In this document: in pieces, positions 34,896 to 43,990 of the stretch
How the letters are laid out: each line of letters begins with the position of its first letter
How positions within the stretch are numbered: the first letter of the stretch is position 1
Origin: CBDCUC01 sp965222485
GTDB lineage: Bacteria > Pseudomonadota > Alphaproteobacteria > Rhizobiales > Hyphomicrobiaceae
Assembly (NCBI GenBank): GCA_965222485.1
Contig: CBDCUC010000040.1
Span: forward strand, 1,674,001-1,738,000
DNA: 64,000 nt
Direction: 5' to 3'
The notes under the pieces: generated by a model
The model's input: only the letters and a program-made list of their open reading frames with translations
Databases searched by the model: none
Told to the model about the DNA's origin: nothing
Position numbers and translations under genes: made by a program

Positions 34896-35813
34896 GTGAT
34901 CAACGACCCAATCAGACACATCGACCTTATCGCAACCCCAGGTTTTGCCGATTATGCGCTCCTGGACAGCGGGGCTGGGCGAAAGCTGGAGCGGTTTGGC
35001 GCGGTAATCGTCGACCGGCCAGAACCACAGGCGTTGTGGAGCCCGTGTCAGCCCGACGCAGTCTGGCAAAAGGCTCACGCGGCCTTCTCGGCAAGCGGGG
35101 AGGACACTGAGAAGGGCCGTTGGCGGGTTGACCGGCCCGTGCCGGATCAGTGGTCGGTCGGCGTAGGTGAAATCACCATGATGTGCCGTCTGCAGGGGTT
35201 GTGGCATCTCGGCCTGTTTCCAGAGCAGATGCCTCATTGGCAGTGGATGCTGGATCGGCTGCACATGGGTTCTAGCGAGCCAGCACGTGTACTGAACCTG
35301 TTTGGTTACACTGGTGCGGCCACGCTTCTTGCGGCGCAGGCGGGTGCGCACGTCACCCATGTGGATGCGTCAAAGAAAGCTATTGCGTGGGGCAAGGAGA
35401 ACCAGAAGGCCTCGAGCCTGGAGGACAGGCCCGTTCGCTGGATCCTCGATGATGCGATGAAGTTTGCCGCCCGTGAACGCCGGCGCGGACGCACTTACAA
35501 TTTGATCCTCATCGATCCGCCGAAGTTTGGTCGCGGTCCAGGCAACGAGACATGGGAGCTGTTTTCCGACCTGGCAGCACTATTGGAGACCTGCTCAAAG
35601 CTGCTGGCACCACAGCGCGCGGGAATGGTGCTCACGGCTTATGCCATTCGCGCTTCCTCAATCGCATTTGGACAATTGATGCGGCAGGTTCTTCGTGATC
35701 GCGGCGGCACGTTCGAGACAGGAGAGCTTGCGATTGCCGAGGAGGCTGGCGGGCGGCTCGTGCCGACATCGCTTTACACACGCTGGTCTACAGATTGGCG
35801 GGCACCGGTATGA
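34896..35813 (+). CDS. Class I SAM-dependent RNA methyltransferase, RlmI-like
   Basis: The product is a Rossmann methyltransferase of 305 residues starting at GTG 34896. The SAM site is VLNLFGYTGAATLLAAQAGAHVTHVD with the acidic residue at the end of strand 2. The catalytic-loop motif is LILIDPPKFGRG. This layout (NLFxYTG and DPPKF) is that of the RlmI/YccW family of 23S rRNA cytosine-5 methyltransferases, but the N-terminal PUA domain is missing. The target is unknown. The downstream TrmH-family gene starts about 80 nt after the stop, suggesting a shared transcript. Confidence 0.87.
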   Translation: MINDPIRHIDLIATPGFADYALLDSGAGRKLERFGAVIVDRPEPQALWSPCQPDAVWQKAHAAFSASGEDTEKGRWRVDRPVPDQWSVGVGEITMMCRLQGLWHLGLFPEQMPHWQWMLDRLHMGSSEPARVLNLFGYTGAATLLAAQAGAHVTHVDASKKAIAWGKENQKASSLEDRPVRWILDDAMKFAARERRRGRTYNLILIDPPKFGRGPGNETWELFSDLAALLETCSKLLAPQRAGMVLTAYAIRASSIAFGQLMRQVLRDRGGTFETGELAIAEEAGGRLVPTSLYTRWSTDWRAPV

Positions 35814-35893
35814 CGGGGCGACGCCAGGGGAGTGGGTGCAATGCTCAGCACAAAGTACGCCGCGATTTTCATGGTTCAAAGACTGACAAGGCA

Positions 35894-36709
35894 ATGATCA
35901 ACCGGCCGCAGCCAATCAAGAGCCTACAGAATGAGCGTGTGAAAGCGATCAGGGCACTTAACATGCGCAAAGTGCGGCGCCAGACGGGTTTGTTTGTCGC
36001 CGAAGGCGCCTCCGTCATGGTCAGCGCGCATGAGCAAGATGTCTGGCCGGAGACCGTTGTTTTTCGTGATGGCGCGGCACGCGATGGCGTCGTCGGTAGC
36101 TTTATCGAGGAGTGCTTGAAGTCAGGTGTGGACTGCCTGGAGGTATCGCAGGCGGTGTTGGAAAAGCTTGCCTCCAAAGACAACCCACAGGCGCTGCTCG
36201 GTGTTTACAGGCAGCGGTGGGCCGAGCCGCCTGAAGCGGCCGGGCTTGCCGACGACGACGTGTGGGTCGTTTTGGAAACGGTGCGCGATCCGGGAAATCT
36301 GGGTACGATCATAAGGACCGTTGATGCAGTGGGTGCCAGCGGCGTCATTCTTGTCGGTCAGTGTTGCGATCCGTATTCGCGCGAATGCGTGCGCGCTACG
36401 ATGGGATCGATTTTCTCTGTGCCACTGGTGTCTATGTCCGCACCGGATTTCTTGGCGTGGCGCCAGAATTGGGCAGGGTCCGTGGTCGGTCTGCACCTTG
36501 ACGGTGCGCAGGATTTTAGAACGGTTCAGTATTCAGAGCCCGTTCTCGTCGTCATGGGCAGTGAGGGGCCGGGGTTGTCGAAGGAGCTCACAGCTGCTTG
36601 CAATTTGCTCGTCAAGATCCCAATGGCGGGCCAACTGGACTCGTTGAATCTGGCTGTGGCGACAGCACTGACGCTTTATGAAATTAGGAAAGATCATCTG
36701 CAGCTTTGA
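35894..36709 (+). CDS. TrmH-family (SPOUT) RNA 2'-O-methyltransferase
   Basis: The protein has 271 residues from the ATG at 35894 (AAGG just upstream). The N-terminal substrate-binding domain resembles SpoU_sub_bind (IKSLQNERVKAIRAL, GLFVAEGASVM). The SPOUT domain has motif 1 LETVRDPGNLGTIIRTVDAVG with the catalytic Asn/Arg region, motif 2 VMGSEGPGLSKEL and motif 3 IPMAGQLDSLNLAVATAL. These knotted enzymes methylate ribose in rRNA or tRNA. The substrate is not predictable. Confidence 0.92.
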   Translation: MINRPQPIKSLQNERVKAIRALNMRKVRRQTGLFVAEGASVMVSAHEQDVWPETVVFRDGAARDGVVGSFIEECLKSGVDCLEVSQAVLEKLASKDNPQALLGVYRQRWAEPPEAAGLADDDVWVVLETVRDPGNLGTIIRTVDAVGASGVILVGQCCDPYSRECVRATMGSIFSVPLVSMSAPDFLAWRQNWAGSVVGLHLDGAQDFRTVQYSEPVLVVMGSEGPGLSKELTAACNLLVKIPMAGQLDSLNLAVATALTLYEIRKDHLQL

Positions 36710-36784
36710 TGGTTCTTGCGCCGCGCCGGGTATAAACATGTGTCACGGCGCTTGCGTTCGCAGACATCGCATTTTGGCGGTGGC

Positions 36785-37516
36785 TTAGTTGGAGAACAGC
36801 CACCAGAACGTTCCCCACATTGTCACGTAAGCAATGCTGGCAAATAAATAAAGGCCATAGATATCGATAAACTGATGGCGCTGGGCGGCGCGCCACGCTT
36901 CATGGTCGTCACGGCGGGCAAGCGCGCGTTCGAAGTCAATATCTGAATGATTGTCGGGACAGCGCGAGACGATTTCATGATAGCGGCGGCGGTAGTCCTG
37001 CAGCATTTTTGTGCTGACTGGTAAATCGAACTCCAACTGACGACGCATGTTCGCGAGGTCCATGGCGCAACGTTGAAGGTTGAGCGCACGCGCCTGATAG
37101 TTGGCAAGACCGACGACAAGACCGGAGACCAACAAAAGTAATCCGGTGACAACGCCGGCAAAGGCGAGGAACAATTGGACCTCATTGCTCAGGACGTGGT
37201 CGTAAGTCATTGCGAAAACCGAAATTGCAATTTCGCCGACTGCCGCGAGCGAAAATGCGACAACGCTTGTGACGTGCTTTGCAAGCAACCGCTCGTGTGC
37301 ATTGAAGCGTGCACTTTTCATCACACGAATGTCGTCGAGAAATCTTTGCACCGGTTCGGCAGCCACCCGTTTGGCTCGCGCCTGATGGGTGTGGCCTGTG
37401 CGTGCCGTTGATGATGATGGCAGCGGCGGAGCGAATACGGGCGATTGGGCCGCATCTGCCATAGATGCCGCCGGAAGCGCGCTTGGAACGGAGGTATGTC
37501 CGATTGGCCGAGCCAT
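36785..37516 (-). CDS. Three-helix membrane protein resembling the SLATT domain
   Basis: The protein has 243 residues. The first about 50 are Pro/Ala/Ser-rich. A helix with basic residues (56-80) leads to two close transmembrane helices (about 82-103 and 113-137), then an Arg-rich cytoplasmic helix region (LANYQARALNLQRCAMDLANMRRQLEF) and LQDYRRRYHEIVSRCPDNHSDIDFERA (172-198). A third helix ends the chain (219-242). Two helices followed by a YxxI...NHxxxDY-like segment is the SLATT pattern, a predicted pore-forming effector fold of bacterial conflict systems. The third helix is also seen in some members. Assignment is by eye. No strong ribosome-binding site precedes the ATG. Confidence 0.7.
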   Translation of the reverse strand: MARPIGHTSVPSALPAASMADAAQSPVFAPPLPSSSTARTGHTHQARAKRVAAEPVQRFLDDIRVMKSARFNAHERLLAKHVTSVVAFSLAAVGEIAISVFAMTYDHVLSNEVQLFLAFAGVVTGLLLLVSGLVVGLANYQARALNLQRCAMDLANMRRQLEFDLPVSTKMLQDYRRRYHEIVSRCPDNHSDIDFERALARRDDHEAWRAAQRHQFIDIYGLYLFASIAYVTMWGTFWWLFSN

Positions 37517-37734
37517 ACCATCGACAGGTAAAGTGATTCGATGGGCTTTGCGCGCCAGCTCAGGGGCGTGTGGTTGAATTGCGTGGATTGGTGGCGGGAT
37601 TGCGCCAGCTACCGTCGACGACAGCAGGGCTCGCCTCTACTTGCTCGCGGGGTTTTGGTGGGCGCGGTGGCGCCAGATGGCGTTGACCTAGCTCTAGCGC
37701 GATAGCGCGGCTGCTTGAGCGCGTGCCGGCTGCC

Positions 37735-38421
37735 CTATTCGTCGGCCACAATGCTGCCGGTGAGCACGCGGCTCGCTGGCTTTGGCTGGGGGGCGGCAAT
37801 CGGTTGTGGCTGCTCGGTTGCAGCGCGCGCCGTCAGCCATTCGGCTGCATTGAACCGACCTGGTCCCGCCAACAGGATAATGGCGACCGTGGCGACGATG
37901 AAGCCGCCGACCAGAATGGATACAAGCCACGACGCCGCATTGCGCATGCTTGAATTGCGCCGTGCGCGGCGTGCCTTCTTCACCCAGCGAGCCGTATCCG
38001 GTGGTGTGACGTTCTCGTCGAGATCGTTTTCGAATTCCGATGCGATGACGTCTTCTTCCCACATGTGCGAAGTGGCCATTACCATGACATCGTCAATTTG
38101 CTGCTCACGTTCCAGGTTCGCTTGGATGCTGGGTGTGTCGCTGACTATTACGGCAGCTTCAGCCTCACCATCGACATCGTCATACTCATCGCTGGGTGGG
38201 TCGATTGTGTGGCTAATTGCGGGTGGTGTTGGGGCAGGGTGCGTATGACGGGCCCTATCGCGAGGTTGAGATGATTGGCTGTGCTGCGATTGGGGTATCG
38301 GTGGTGGCATGGTCGTCGAGTCTTCGCGAACCGGCTGTTGACCTGCATTTGACGCACGCCGTTTTCTTGACGCCGCAGCCGACTTTTGTGGGTTAGTAGC
38401 GGTGATTACTTGGGAGCTCAT
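37735..38421 (-). CDS. Single-pass membrane protein with long disordered N-terminus
   Basis: The product is 228 residues and not recognised. Residues 1-90 are Gln/Ser/Pro-rich and likely disordered. An acidic helix-prone part follows (about 100-140), then a basic stop (KKARRARRN), one transmembrane helix (about 162-186, WLVSILVGGFIVATVAIILLAG) and a short Pro-rich periplasmic tail. The ATG has GGGAG 8 nt upstream. It lies 218 nt upstream of the SLATT-like gene on the same strand, so the two may form an operon. The topology suggests a membrane-tethered regulator or scaffold, which is inference. Confidence 0.7.
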   Translation of the reverse strand: MSSQVITATNPQKSAAASRKRRASNAGQQPVREDSTTMPPPIPQSQHSQSSQPRDRARHTHPAPTPPAISHTIDPPSDEYDDVDGEAEAAVIVSDTPSIQANLEREQQIDDVMVMATSHMWEEDVIASEFENDLDENVTPPDTARWVKKARRARRNSSMRNAASWLVSILVGGFIVATVAIILLAGPGRFNAAEWLTARAATEQPQPIAAPQPKPASRVLTGSIVADE

Positions 38422-38879
38422 ATTGGTCGGCTCCCGGTATGCGGTGCCATCAGCCGCCGGGTGTTGTTGACGCCGGTCGGGCTATGCACATCGCCGTACT
38501 TCGCTTCGCGACCCATCGGGTTTCTCCAAGCCCAATCCCGCTATTGTCAGGTAAATCCAACAAACAAAGTCAGCTAAACCGCCGCCCCCGCGCGATATGC
38601 TGAAAATTAGACTATGTGAATTGTTGTAATATTGCAATTGACATTATGAAAAAGGGCTTACTTCGGAGAGTCGCAAGTGGGTTCTATTTCGACATAACGA
38701 TTTGAAGTTGCCGTTTTGGGTGTGGGTGCAATACAGCGTCGGCGGTTGGCGTGTTAGACGTGGTTATGTGTGGGATCAGGAGATCGGCATGTCACATGCG
38801 CGTTACAGTGGTTGGGGCCATGTTTTTTGGCGTTGAGAGCGTAAGTGGCCGGCCGTAGTTCAGAGAGAGGGCTTTGGCG
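38422..38879. other. Divergent promoter region, AT-rich in the middle
   Basis: No gene is seen. A near-palindrome TTGTAATATTGCAA (38624-38637) lies in an AT-rich island with TTGACATTAT just after it, a plausible promoter zone for nnrU or for the minus-strand pair. Confidence 0.3.
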
Positions 38880-39473
38880 ATGATGTTATTGATTGTTGGA
38901 TTGTTGATTTTCTTTGCAGTGCATTTGGTGCCGGCGCAGACAGAGTTGCGCGCCGGCTTCATTTCGCGTTGGGGAGAGAACGCTTACAAGATCGGTTTTT
39001 CCGTACTATCGCTTATTGGATTTGTTCTGATTGTGCTTGGGTATGGAAAAATGCAGGCCTATCTGGGCAGCAAGAATCCGATCCTGTGGTACCCGCCAGA
39101 ATGGACAAGGCATGCTGCTTCTCTTCTGATGCTGCCGGCATTTATTGCGCTCGTTGCTGCCTACATTCCGTCTCGGCTGCGTACGTTATTGAAGCACCCA
39201 ATGCTCGTGGCCATAAAGCTTTGGGCGCTGGCGCATCTGATGGCGAACGGGGATGTGGCATCGCTACTCCTATTTGGCAGCTTCCTGGCTTATGCCGTCT
39301 ACGACCGCATTTCACTCAAACGCCGGCCGGAGGATAGCGGCCGCGGACCGCTCGGGAGCGCACAAGGCTCGCTTGCTGGCGATCTGGGCGTCGTTGTCGT
39401 GGGTTTGGTCCTGTTTGCTGCGATGGCGATGTGGGGGCACAAGCTACTGATCGGCGTTTCGGTAATGCCCTGA
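38880..39473 (+). CDS. NnrU family membrane protein
   Basis: The product is an inner-membrane protein of 197 residues with about five or six helices. The NnrU signature is present: HLVPA early, PPEWTRHAASLLMLPAF, LLKHPMLVAIKLWALAHLMANGD and AVYDRISLKRR. NnrU-type proteins are linked to denitrification and are distantly related to NnrU/isoprenylcysteine methyltransferase-like folds; many copies outside denitrification loci have unknown roles. I start at ATG 38880, about 9 nt after GAGAGG; TTG 38874 and ATG 38883 are alternatives. No nitrite or nitric oxide reductase genes are nearby. Confidence 0.88.
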   Translation: MMLLIVGLLIFFAVHLVPAQTELRAGFISRWGENAYKIGFSVLSLIGFVLIVLGYGKMQAYLGSKNPILWYPPEWTRHAASLLMLPAFIALVAAYIPSRLRTLLKHPMLVAIKLWALAHLMANGDVASLLLFGSFLAYAVYDRISLKRRPEDSGRGPLGSAQGSLAGDLGVVVVGLVLFAAMAMWGHKLLIGVSVMP

Positions 39474-39555
39474 CGGTTCGTCGTCGACATCCAACCTAGC
39501 TGTGTCTTGTCGTTGCTTGCGGGTTCGTGCGCAATTCTTGACCGCAAAATCAACT

Positions 39556-39590
39556 GCGCCCCGCACCGCTTTGTTGGCGGTGCGGGGCGC
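39556..39590. terminator. Perfect 14-bp hairpin between convergent genes
   Basis: GCGCCCCGCACCGC, loop TTTGTTG, then its exact complement. It separates nnrU (plus) from the large L,D-transpeptidase gene (minus) and likely stops both. There is no T run. Confidence 0.75.
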
Positions 39591-39637
39591 GATTGCTCTG
39601 GGCTATCTTGGCGCCGTTCATTCTGTACGCAACAGCC

Positions 39638-41425
39638 TTAGCGTGTCTGTACAATGATGTCGGTGTATTTACCGGTTTCGTTGCCGACGCCTTCGTCGGA
39701 AATGATCAATGTCGAGCCGGGATTGATAAGTTCTGCGAGCCGTTCGCGTGTTTCCGGCTGCAGTTCTATGCGATCAAGCGCGTTTCGCGGTGTCTGGCGC
39801 AGGTTCGGCGTTGTGTCGTTCTTAGCCGCCTCGGCAACTTTTTGCAGGCACGCCGCGCGCTGTTTGCGTTTGGAGCGCCGCCAATACCTCTTGCGGCAAG
39901 CCTTGCGCTGAGATGCATACTTCTTGCCCGCGCTCTTGGTTGCCGCGGTAATGACATGCCATTCCAGGTCTGATTGATCGTGCGTGTAGGAGAGGGCCGT
40001 AAAGACGTGTGTACCAATCGGTGCGTTTTCGTGCATGACCTTTGCCGGCGCTTGCAGCACGGGATCGTAGCCCTGACGTACATAGACACGCTGCTTTTTC
40101 TTGCTCACGAAAACCGTGATCGGGCGATTGCGGCGCTCAAATGCCTTCTTTGCGTCGTTCAGCGAGGCGGCGAGAACACGTGATGTGTTAAGTGCGGTGT
40201 TGAAGTTCTTCCGCAATGTCTTCGCGTTTTCTGCAGCGGCATCGGCTCGGGCAAGCAGCGTCGGTATGCGATCGGTTATCTTCTCCACCCGCAGCTGTTC
40301 GCGCAGGGCTTTGCGCAATTGGGTATCGCGTGCCTTGAGAACTGACGCAATGCGTTTGTCCGCTGCGCGGCGTTTGCGTTCCGACAGTTGCCGCTTGTCA
40401 TAGTACGCGATGAGTTTTGCTGCGCGTGCCGAGTACGAGTTTGCCGAATTGCGCGCCTTTTTTGCGGCATGCCGGACGCCATTCAAACGCTTCCTGGCCT
40501 TTGCTGCGTCAATGCGTGACTGGCGCATTGTCAGGTTGGCTTCTTTGAGAGCCTTGCCGCTTTCTTCCTTCCAGACCTTTGCCTGTTCCAGCTGGGTACT
40601 AAGCCGATCAATGCGGGACGTGTAGCCGGCCAAGACGGATGCGCGTGTGCGTAATGGTTTCCCGTCCGATGTGTACTGAGATGCCGAAGTGTCCGCTTCG
40701 GTTGCGTTTGCAGCTGTTATGCCGAGCAGATCTGTTGCGTCGTTTGCGGTTTGTGACTGGGTCGCTGCGTTGGCTTCTTTGCGAGGTTTTGTTTCGGGAC
40801 GTTCAGCTTCGGAGGGTGTTCTAACCAGAACAGGGTCGCCAGGCGGCAGCGGCTTAAGCAGGTTAGCGTGGCTGATCGATTGCGGTGAGGGCATTCCGTG
40901 CGAGACAATCACGCGGGTGCCCATTGAGGTCATTGAGAACAGTCTCTTCGAGAACCCGTAGGGCAGCCTGATGCAACCGTGCGAGGCAGGATAACCGGGC
41001 AAATGGCCGGCGTGCATCGCAACCCCTGACCACGTGATGCGCTGCATGTTCGGCATCGGTGCCGAATTGTAGAGGTTTGAATAGTGGCGCCTTCTCTTTT
41101 GCACGATGCTGAAGACACCGGTTGGCGTGCGATGGCTGCGGGTGCCCGATGATATTGGGCTCTGCGCGATCTGTCGGCCTCTGTCAAACACACGCAGCCG
41201 CTGCTTGCCAAGCGAGACAACGATCGTGAGTGGCCCTTCGACTTTTACGTCCGGCGACTTCTTCTTTTTCGATGAGTAGCGCTTGGCAACCGCATCGTCA
41301 GGCAAGGCCACGGAGAGCGCCGAGCAGGACATCGCGGCGGCGGCCAGACATGCTGTGATGTGCGCCAAAGTACGGTGCAAAGTACGGCGGCGGTAAATGG
41401 GAGATTCTAGGGAGATTGGCGACAC
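39638..41425 (-). CDS. Two-domain L,D-transpeptidase with coiled-coil linker
   Basis: This is an exported protein of 595 residues (GTG start, signal segment about 18-48). The first YkuD domain (about 62-180) is catalytically complete, with AMHAGHLPGYPASHGCIRLPYG containing the His and the nucleophile Cys. A Pro/Thr linker leads to a long charged coiled coil (about 265-425). A C-terminal domain begins RPITVFVSKKKQRVYVRQG, which mirrors the start of the first domain (PLTIVVSLGKQRLRVF), and continues to INPGSTLIISDEGVGNETGKYTD. It lacks the HGC catalytic motif, so it looks like a degenerate second YkuD domain. A Lys/Arg/Cys-rich insert interrupts it. The fold assignment of the second domain is inference. 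Confidence 0.88.
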   Translation of the reverse strand: MSPISLESPIYRRRTLHRTLAHITACLAAAAMSCSALSVALPDDAVAKRYSSKKKKSPDVKVEGPLTIVVSLGKQRLRVFDRGRQIAQSPISSGTRSHRTPTGVFSIVQKRRRHYSNLYNSAPMPNMQRITWSGVAMHAGHLPGYPASHGCIRLPYGFSKRLFSMTSMGTRVIVSHGMPSPQSISHANLLKPLPPGDPVLVRTPSEAERPETKPRKEANAATQSQTANDATDLLGITAANATEADTSASQYTSDGKPLRTRASVLAGYTSRIDRLSTQLEQAKVWKEESGKALKEANLTMRQSRIDAAKARKRLNGVRHAAKKARNSANSYSARAAKLIAYYDKRQLSERKRRAADKRIASVLKARDTQLRKALREQLRVEKITDRIPTLLARADAAAENAKTLRKNFNTALNTSRVLAASLNDAKKAFERRNRPITVFVSKKKQRVYVRQGYDPVLQAPAKVMHENAPIGTHVFTALSYTHDQSDLEWHVITAATKSAGKKYASQRKACRKRYWRRSKRKQRAACLQKVAEAAKNDTTPNLRQTPRNALDRIELQPETRERLAELINPGSTLIISDEGVGNETGKYTDIIVQTR

Positions 41426-41850
41426 GGTACAAACCCACTCAATAAAAACGAAAGCCGGAGGGCGACTGACACCGGATATAACCGCTATCGAGCTAAGTCT
41501 TGGTTACTCAATGGCTAATTCTTTGTTATCAGACCGATGTCAGACATGGCAACGTCAGGCCGCTATTGGTCAGGTGCATTGCATCGAGAGTGTGGCCGCT
41601 AGGTATACAGTTGATGCACCTGCTCAAGAATTGTTGATGCAAGTCTTTTTAGCTCAGGCGGTTTGGTTGGTTGCCATTGAAGGCGTTAGCCACGGCGGCG
41701 GGTAGTGATTGGCCGCTGGCTGTACGGCGCATAACCTATCCGCATCGATATCGTCAGACACAGGGCTTGGCCGTTGCCGGTTGCTCAGATGTTCGATGAT
41801 CGCGTCGCTCAAAGCAGTACCAGTCACAATACGAATGAAGGTTCCAATAG
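41426..41850. other. Divergent intergenic region upstream of panB
   Basis: I find no gene, repeat or terminator in these about 425 bases. It should contain the promoters of panB and of the large L,D-transpeptidase gene. Confidence 0.3.
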
Positions 41851-42831
41851 ATGTCCAGTACGTCAAGGCCGTCCAGGCCGTCGCTTGACCGCAGCACTAA
41901 GAGACGCCTTCTGGCACCGGATATCACTGCAATGAAGGGGCGTGACCCGATCGTTTCATTGACGTCCTATCATGCGCATACCGCGGCAATTGCGGACAAC
42001 TACTGCGATTTTCTGCTCGTCGGCGATAGCCTTGGAATGGTGATGCATGGATATGAGACGACCGTGCCGGTGTCGCTCGATCTTATGATCATGCATGGAC
42101 GTGCGGTTGTGCGCGGTGCACGCCGAGCGTTGGTCGTCGTCGATATGCCGTTCGGAAGCTATGAGGAAAGTCCGTCGGAGGCCTTCCGCAATGCGGCCCG
42201 CATTATGAAGGAAACCGACTGCGGGGCTGTCAAAATCGAAGGCGGTCGCCGGATGGCCAAGACAATTCGCTATCTGGTGGAGCGTGGTATTCCGGTGATG
42301 GCGCACATTGGTCTCACCCCACAATCCATCAACGTTATCGGAGGTTTCAAGGCGCAGGGCCGCATGCGTGAGCAATGGGCAGCGCTGGAGGATGACGCGC
42401 GGGTTGTGGCAGATGCCGGTGCATTTGCGGTGGTGCTTGAGGCAATTACGCCACCGCTGGCGCGACGCATTACAGATGCAATAGCGATTCCGACGATCGG
42501 GATTGGGGCGTCGGCGGACTGCGACGGGCAGATCTTGGTGATGGAGGATATGCTTGGGCTAAGCCCGAATGTCCCCAAATTCGTCAAGGAATTCGGGGCC
42601 GTTGGTGCTGCTATCGATCAGGCGATCGGGAGTTATGCCGAGGCCGTGAGGAAGCGGACATTTCCGGCCGCGGCGCACACTTACTCCATGCGCGAGCCGG
42701 ACGCCGAGGCCCCCGTGGCTCCGCGCCCACAAAGCCCGAAAGCCAAGTCTTCTGTGGGAGGGAAGGCTGGCGGTGCCAAAACTGCATCGCGGCGACGGGC
42801 CACGAAAAAGCCGAAAAATGTGCGCAACTAG
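41851..42831 (+). CDS. panB: 3-methyl-2-oxobutanoate hydroxymethyltransferase
   Basis: PanB makes ketopantoate from 2-oxoisovalerate and methylene-tetrahydrofolate in pantothenate and CoA synthesis. The product is 326 residues, longer than the usual 265-280. Motifs: MVMHGYETTVPVSLDLM, AHIGLTPQSINVIGGFKAQG, and the metal and substrate site LLVGDSLG; IGIGASADCDGQILVMEDMLGL is the conserved C-terminal block. The extra length is an N-terminal 20-residue basic segment and a C-terminal tail of about 45 residues rich in Lys/Ala/Pro. GAAGG precedes the ATG. panC is not adjacent. Confidence 0.95.
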   Translation: MSSTSRPSRPSLDRSTKRRLLAPDITAMKGRDPIVSLTSYHAHTAAIADNYCDFLLVGDSLGMVMHGYETTVPVSLDLMIMHGRAVVRGARRALVVVDMPFGSYEESPSEAFRNAARIMKETDCGAVKIEGGRRMAKTIRYLVERGIPVMAHIGLTPQSINVIGGFKAQGRMREQWAALEDDARVVADAGAFAVVLEAITPPLARRITDAIAIPTIGIGASADCDGQILVMEDMLGLSPNVPKFVKEFGAVGAAIDQAIGSYAEAVRKRTFPAAAHTYSMREPDAEAPVAPRPQSPKAKSSVGGKAGGAKTASRRRATKKPKNVRN

Positions 42832-43027
42832 CTCCTGATGATCAACTTTTTGTCGTTCTGCGCCTGATTTCCGCACCAAACAGCGGTCTGAGGAGGTGCG
42901 CGACGAGAAGCGTTTGCCTTCTTCCGGTACTGGGCTATCAATGCGCTCCATCCCGCCAGGGGAAATGCCCTACGGGAGTTTAGGGCCTCAAAACACATAA
43001 TATCGAACAGGCAGGGCGCATAAGGCT

Positions 43028-43864
43028 ATGGCCGATAACAACGATTCACTCATTCGCGAGGTTGAGGAAGAGCTTCGTCGCGAAAAATTTGAAGCACTCT
43101 TCAAGCAATATGGTGGTTACATCATCGCTGCCGGTGTCGCCGTCCTGGTTTCTGTCGGCGGCTATCAATATTGGCAATACAGCGCGCGTGTCGCGGCCGA
43201 AAGCGCCGGCGCTCGTTATGAGGACGCAACGCAGCTGGCTGTGGCCAAGAAGGGCGATGAAGCGGCCAAGGCGCTTGAGGCTCTGGCAGGTGATGGTCCT
43301 GCCGGTTATGCAACGTTGGCGCGCTTGCAGTTGGCCGGCCTGCACATGGAAAATGGCAAGAAGGCGGAAGCGCTTGCCGTGTTCGACGAGATCGCGAACT
43401 CGACGTCGGTTGATCCGCTGTTGAAAGACTATGCAAAACTCCAGGCGGCGGCGTTGCGAATCGGTGAGAGTGACTGGACCGAGATTAAGAATCGGCTCAA
43501 CGATTTAAGCGGGCCGGCGAGCCCATGGCGATTTAACGCGAAAGAGCTCGTGGCGCTGGCTGCATCGGCGGCCGGAAAAAATGATGAAGCGCTCAAGGTC
43601 TATGAGGAAATCGCTGGCGATCGCGATGCGCCGGCGACCTTGTCGGCGCGGGCCAAGCAGATGGTGACGCGGCTTAGTCTGCAAAGTGCCGTTAGCAACG
43701 ATACGGGCGCCGACGACGCGGTTAAACCGGCAGGCGCCGCCGGCTCCGGGAAAGCCACTGATGGCGCGGCCGCGAAAGCTGATGGTGAGGCGGCCAGTGT
43801 CAGTGCAGAGGAAAAATCGCCTGGCGGGTCCGAGACCGAGCCGGACGCGGGGACAAAAGAGTGA
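43028..43864 (+). CDS. YfgM-like TPR membrane protein
   Basis: This is a single-pass inner-membrane protein of 278 residues. A short cytoplasmic part (SLIREVEEELRREKFEALFKQYG) precedes the transmembrane helix (about 29-50). A periplasmic region of helical TPR-like repeats (PF09976 type) covers about 55-215. A disordered Ala/Gly/Glu tail ends the protein. YfgM acts near the Sec translocon with PpiD as a periplasmic chaperone. The order yfgM-bamB-der is widely conserved in proteobacteria and is present here, which supports the name. Confidence 0.88.
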   Translation: MADNNDSLIREVEEELRREKFEALFKQYGGYIIAAGVAVLVSVGGYQYWQYSARVAAESAGARYEDATQLAVAKKGDEAAKALEALAGDGPAGYATLARLQLAGLHMENGKKAEALAVFDEIANSTSVDPLLKDYAKLQAAALRIGESDWTEIKNRLNDLSGPASPWRFNAKELVALAASAAGKNDEALKVYEEIAGDRDAPATLSARAKQMVTRLSLQSAVSNDTGADDAVKPAGAAGSGKATDGAAAKADGEAASVSAEEKSPGGSETEPDAGTKE

Positions 43865-43990
43865 AGATGGACGAAGCGCTTATCGCCGCATTGGCAGTTT
43901 AGACATCGAATAGCCATTTCGCCGGTTAAGCGTTTTGCTCTATTTCACCAATCGCCCAATTCTTGGCGGTTGGGCAACGGGGAGGCCCGA

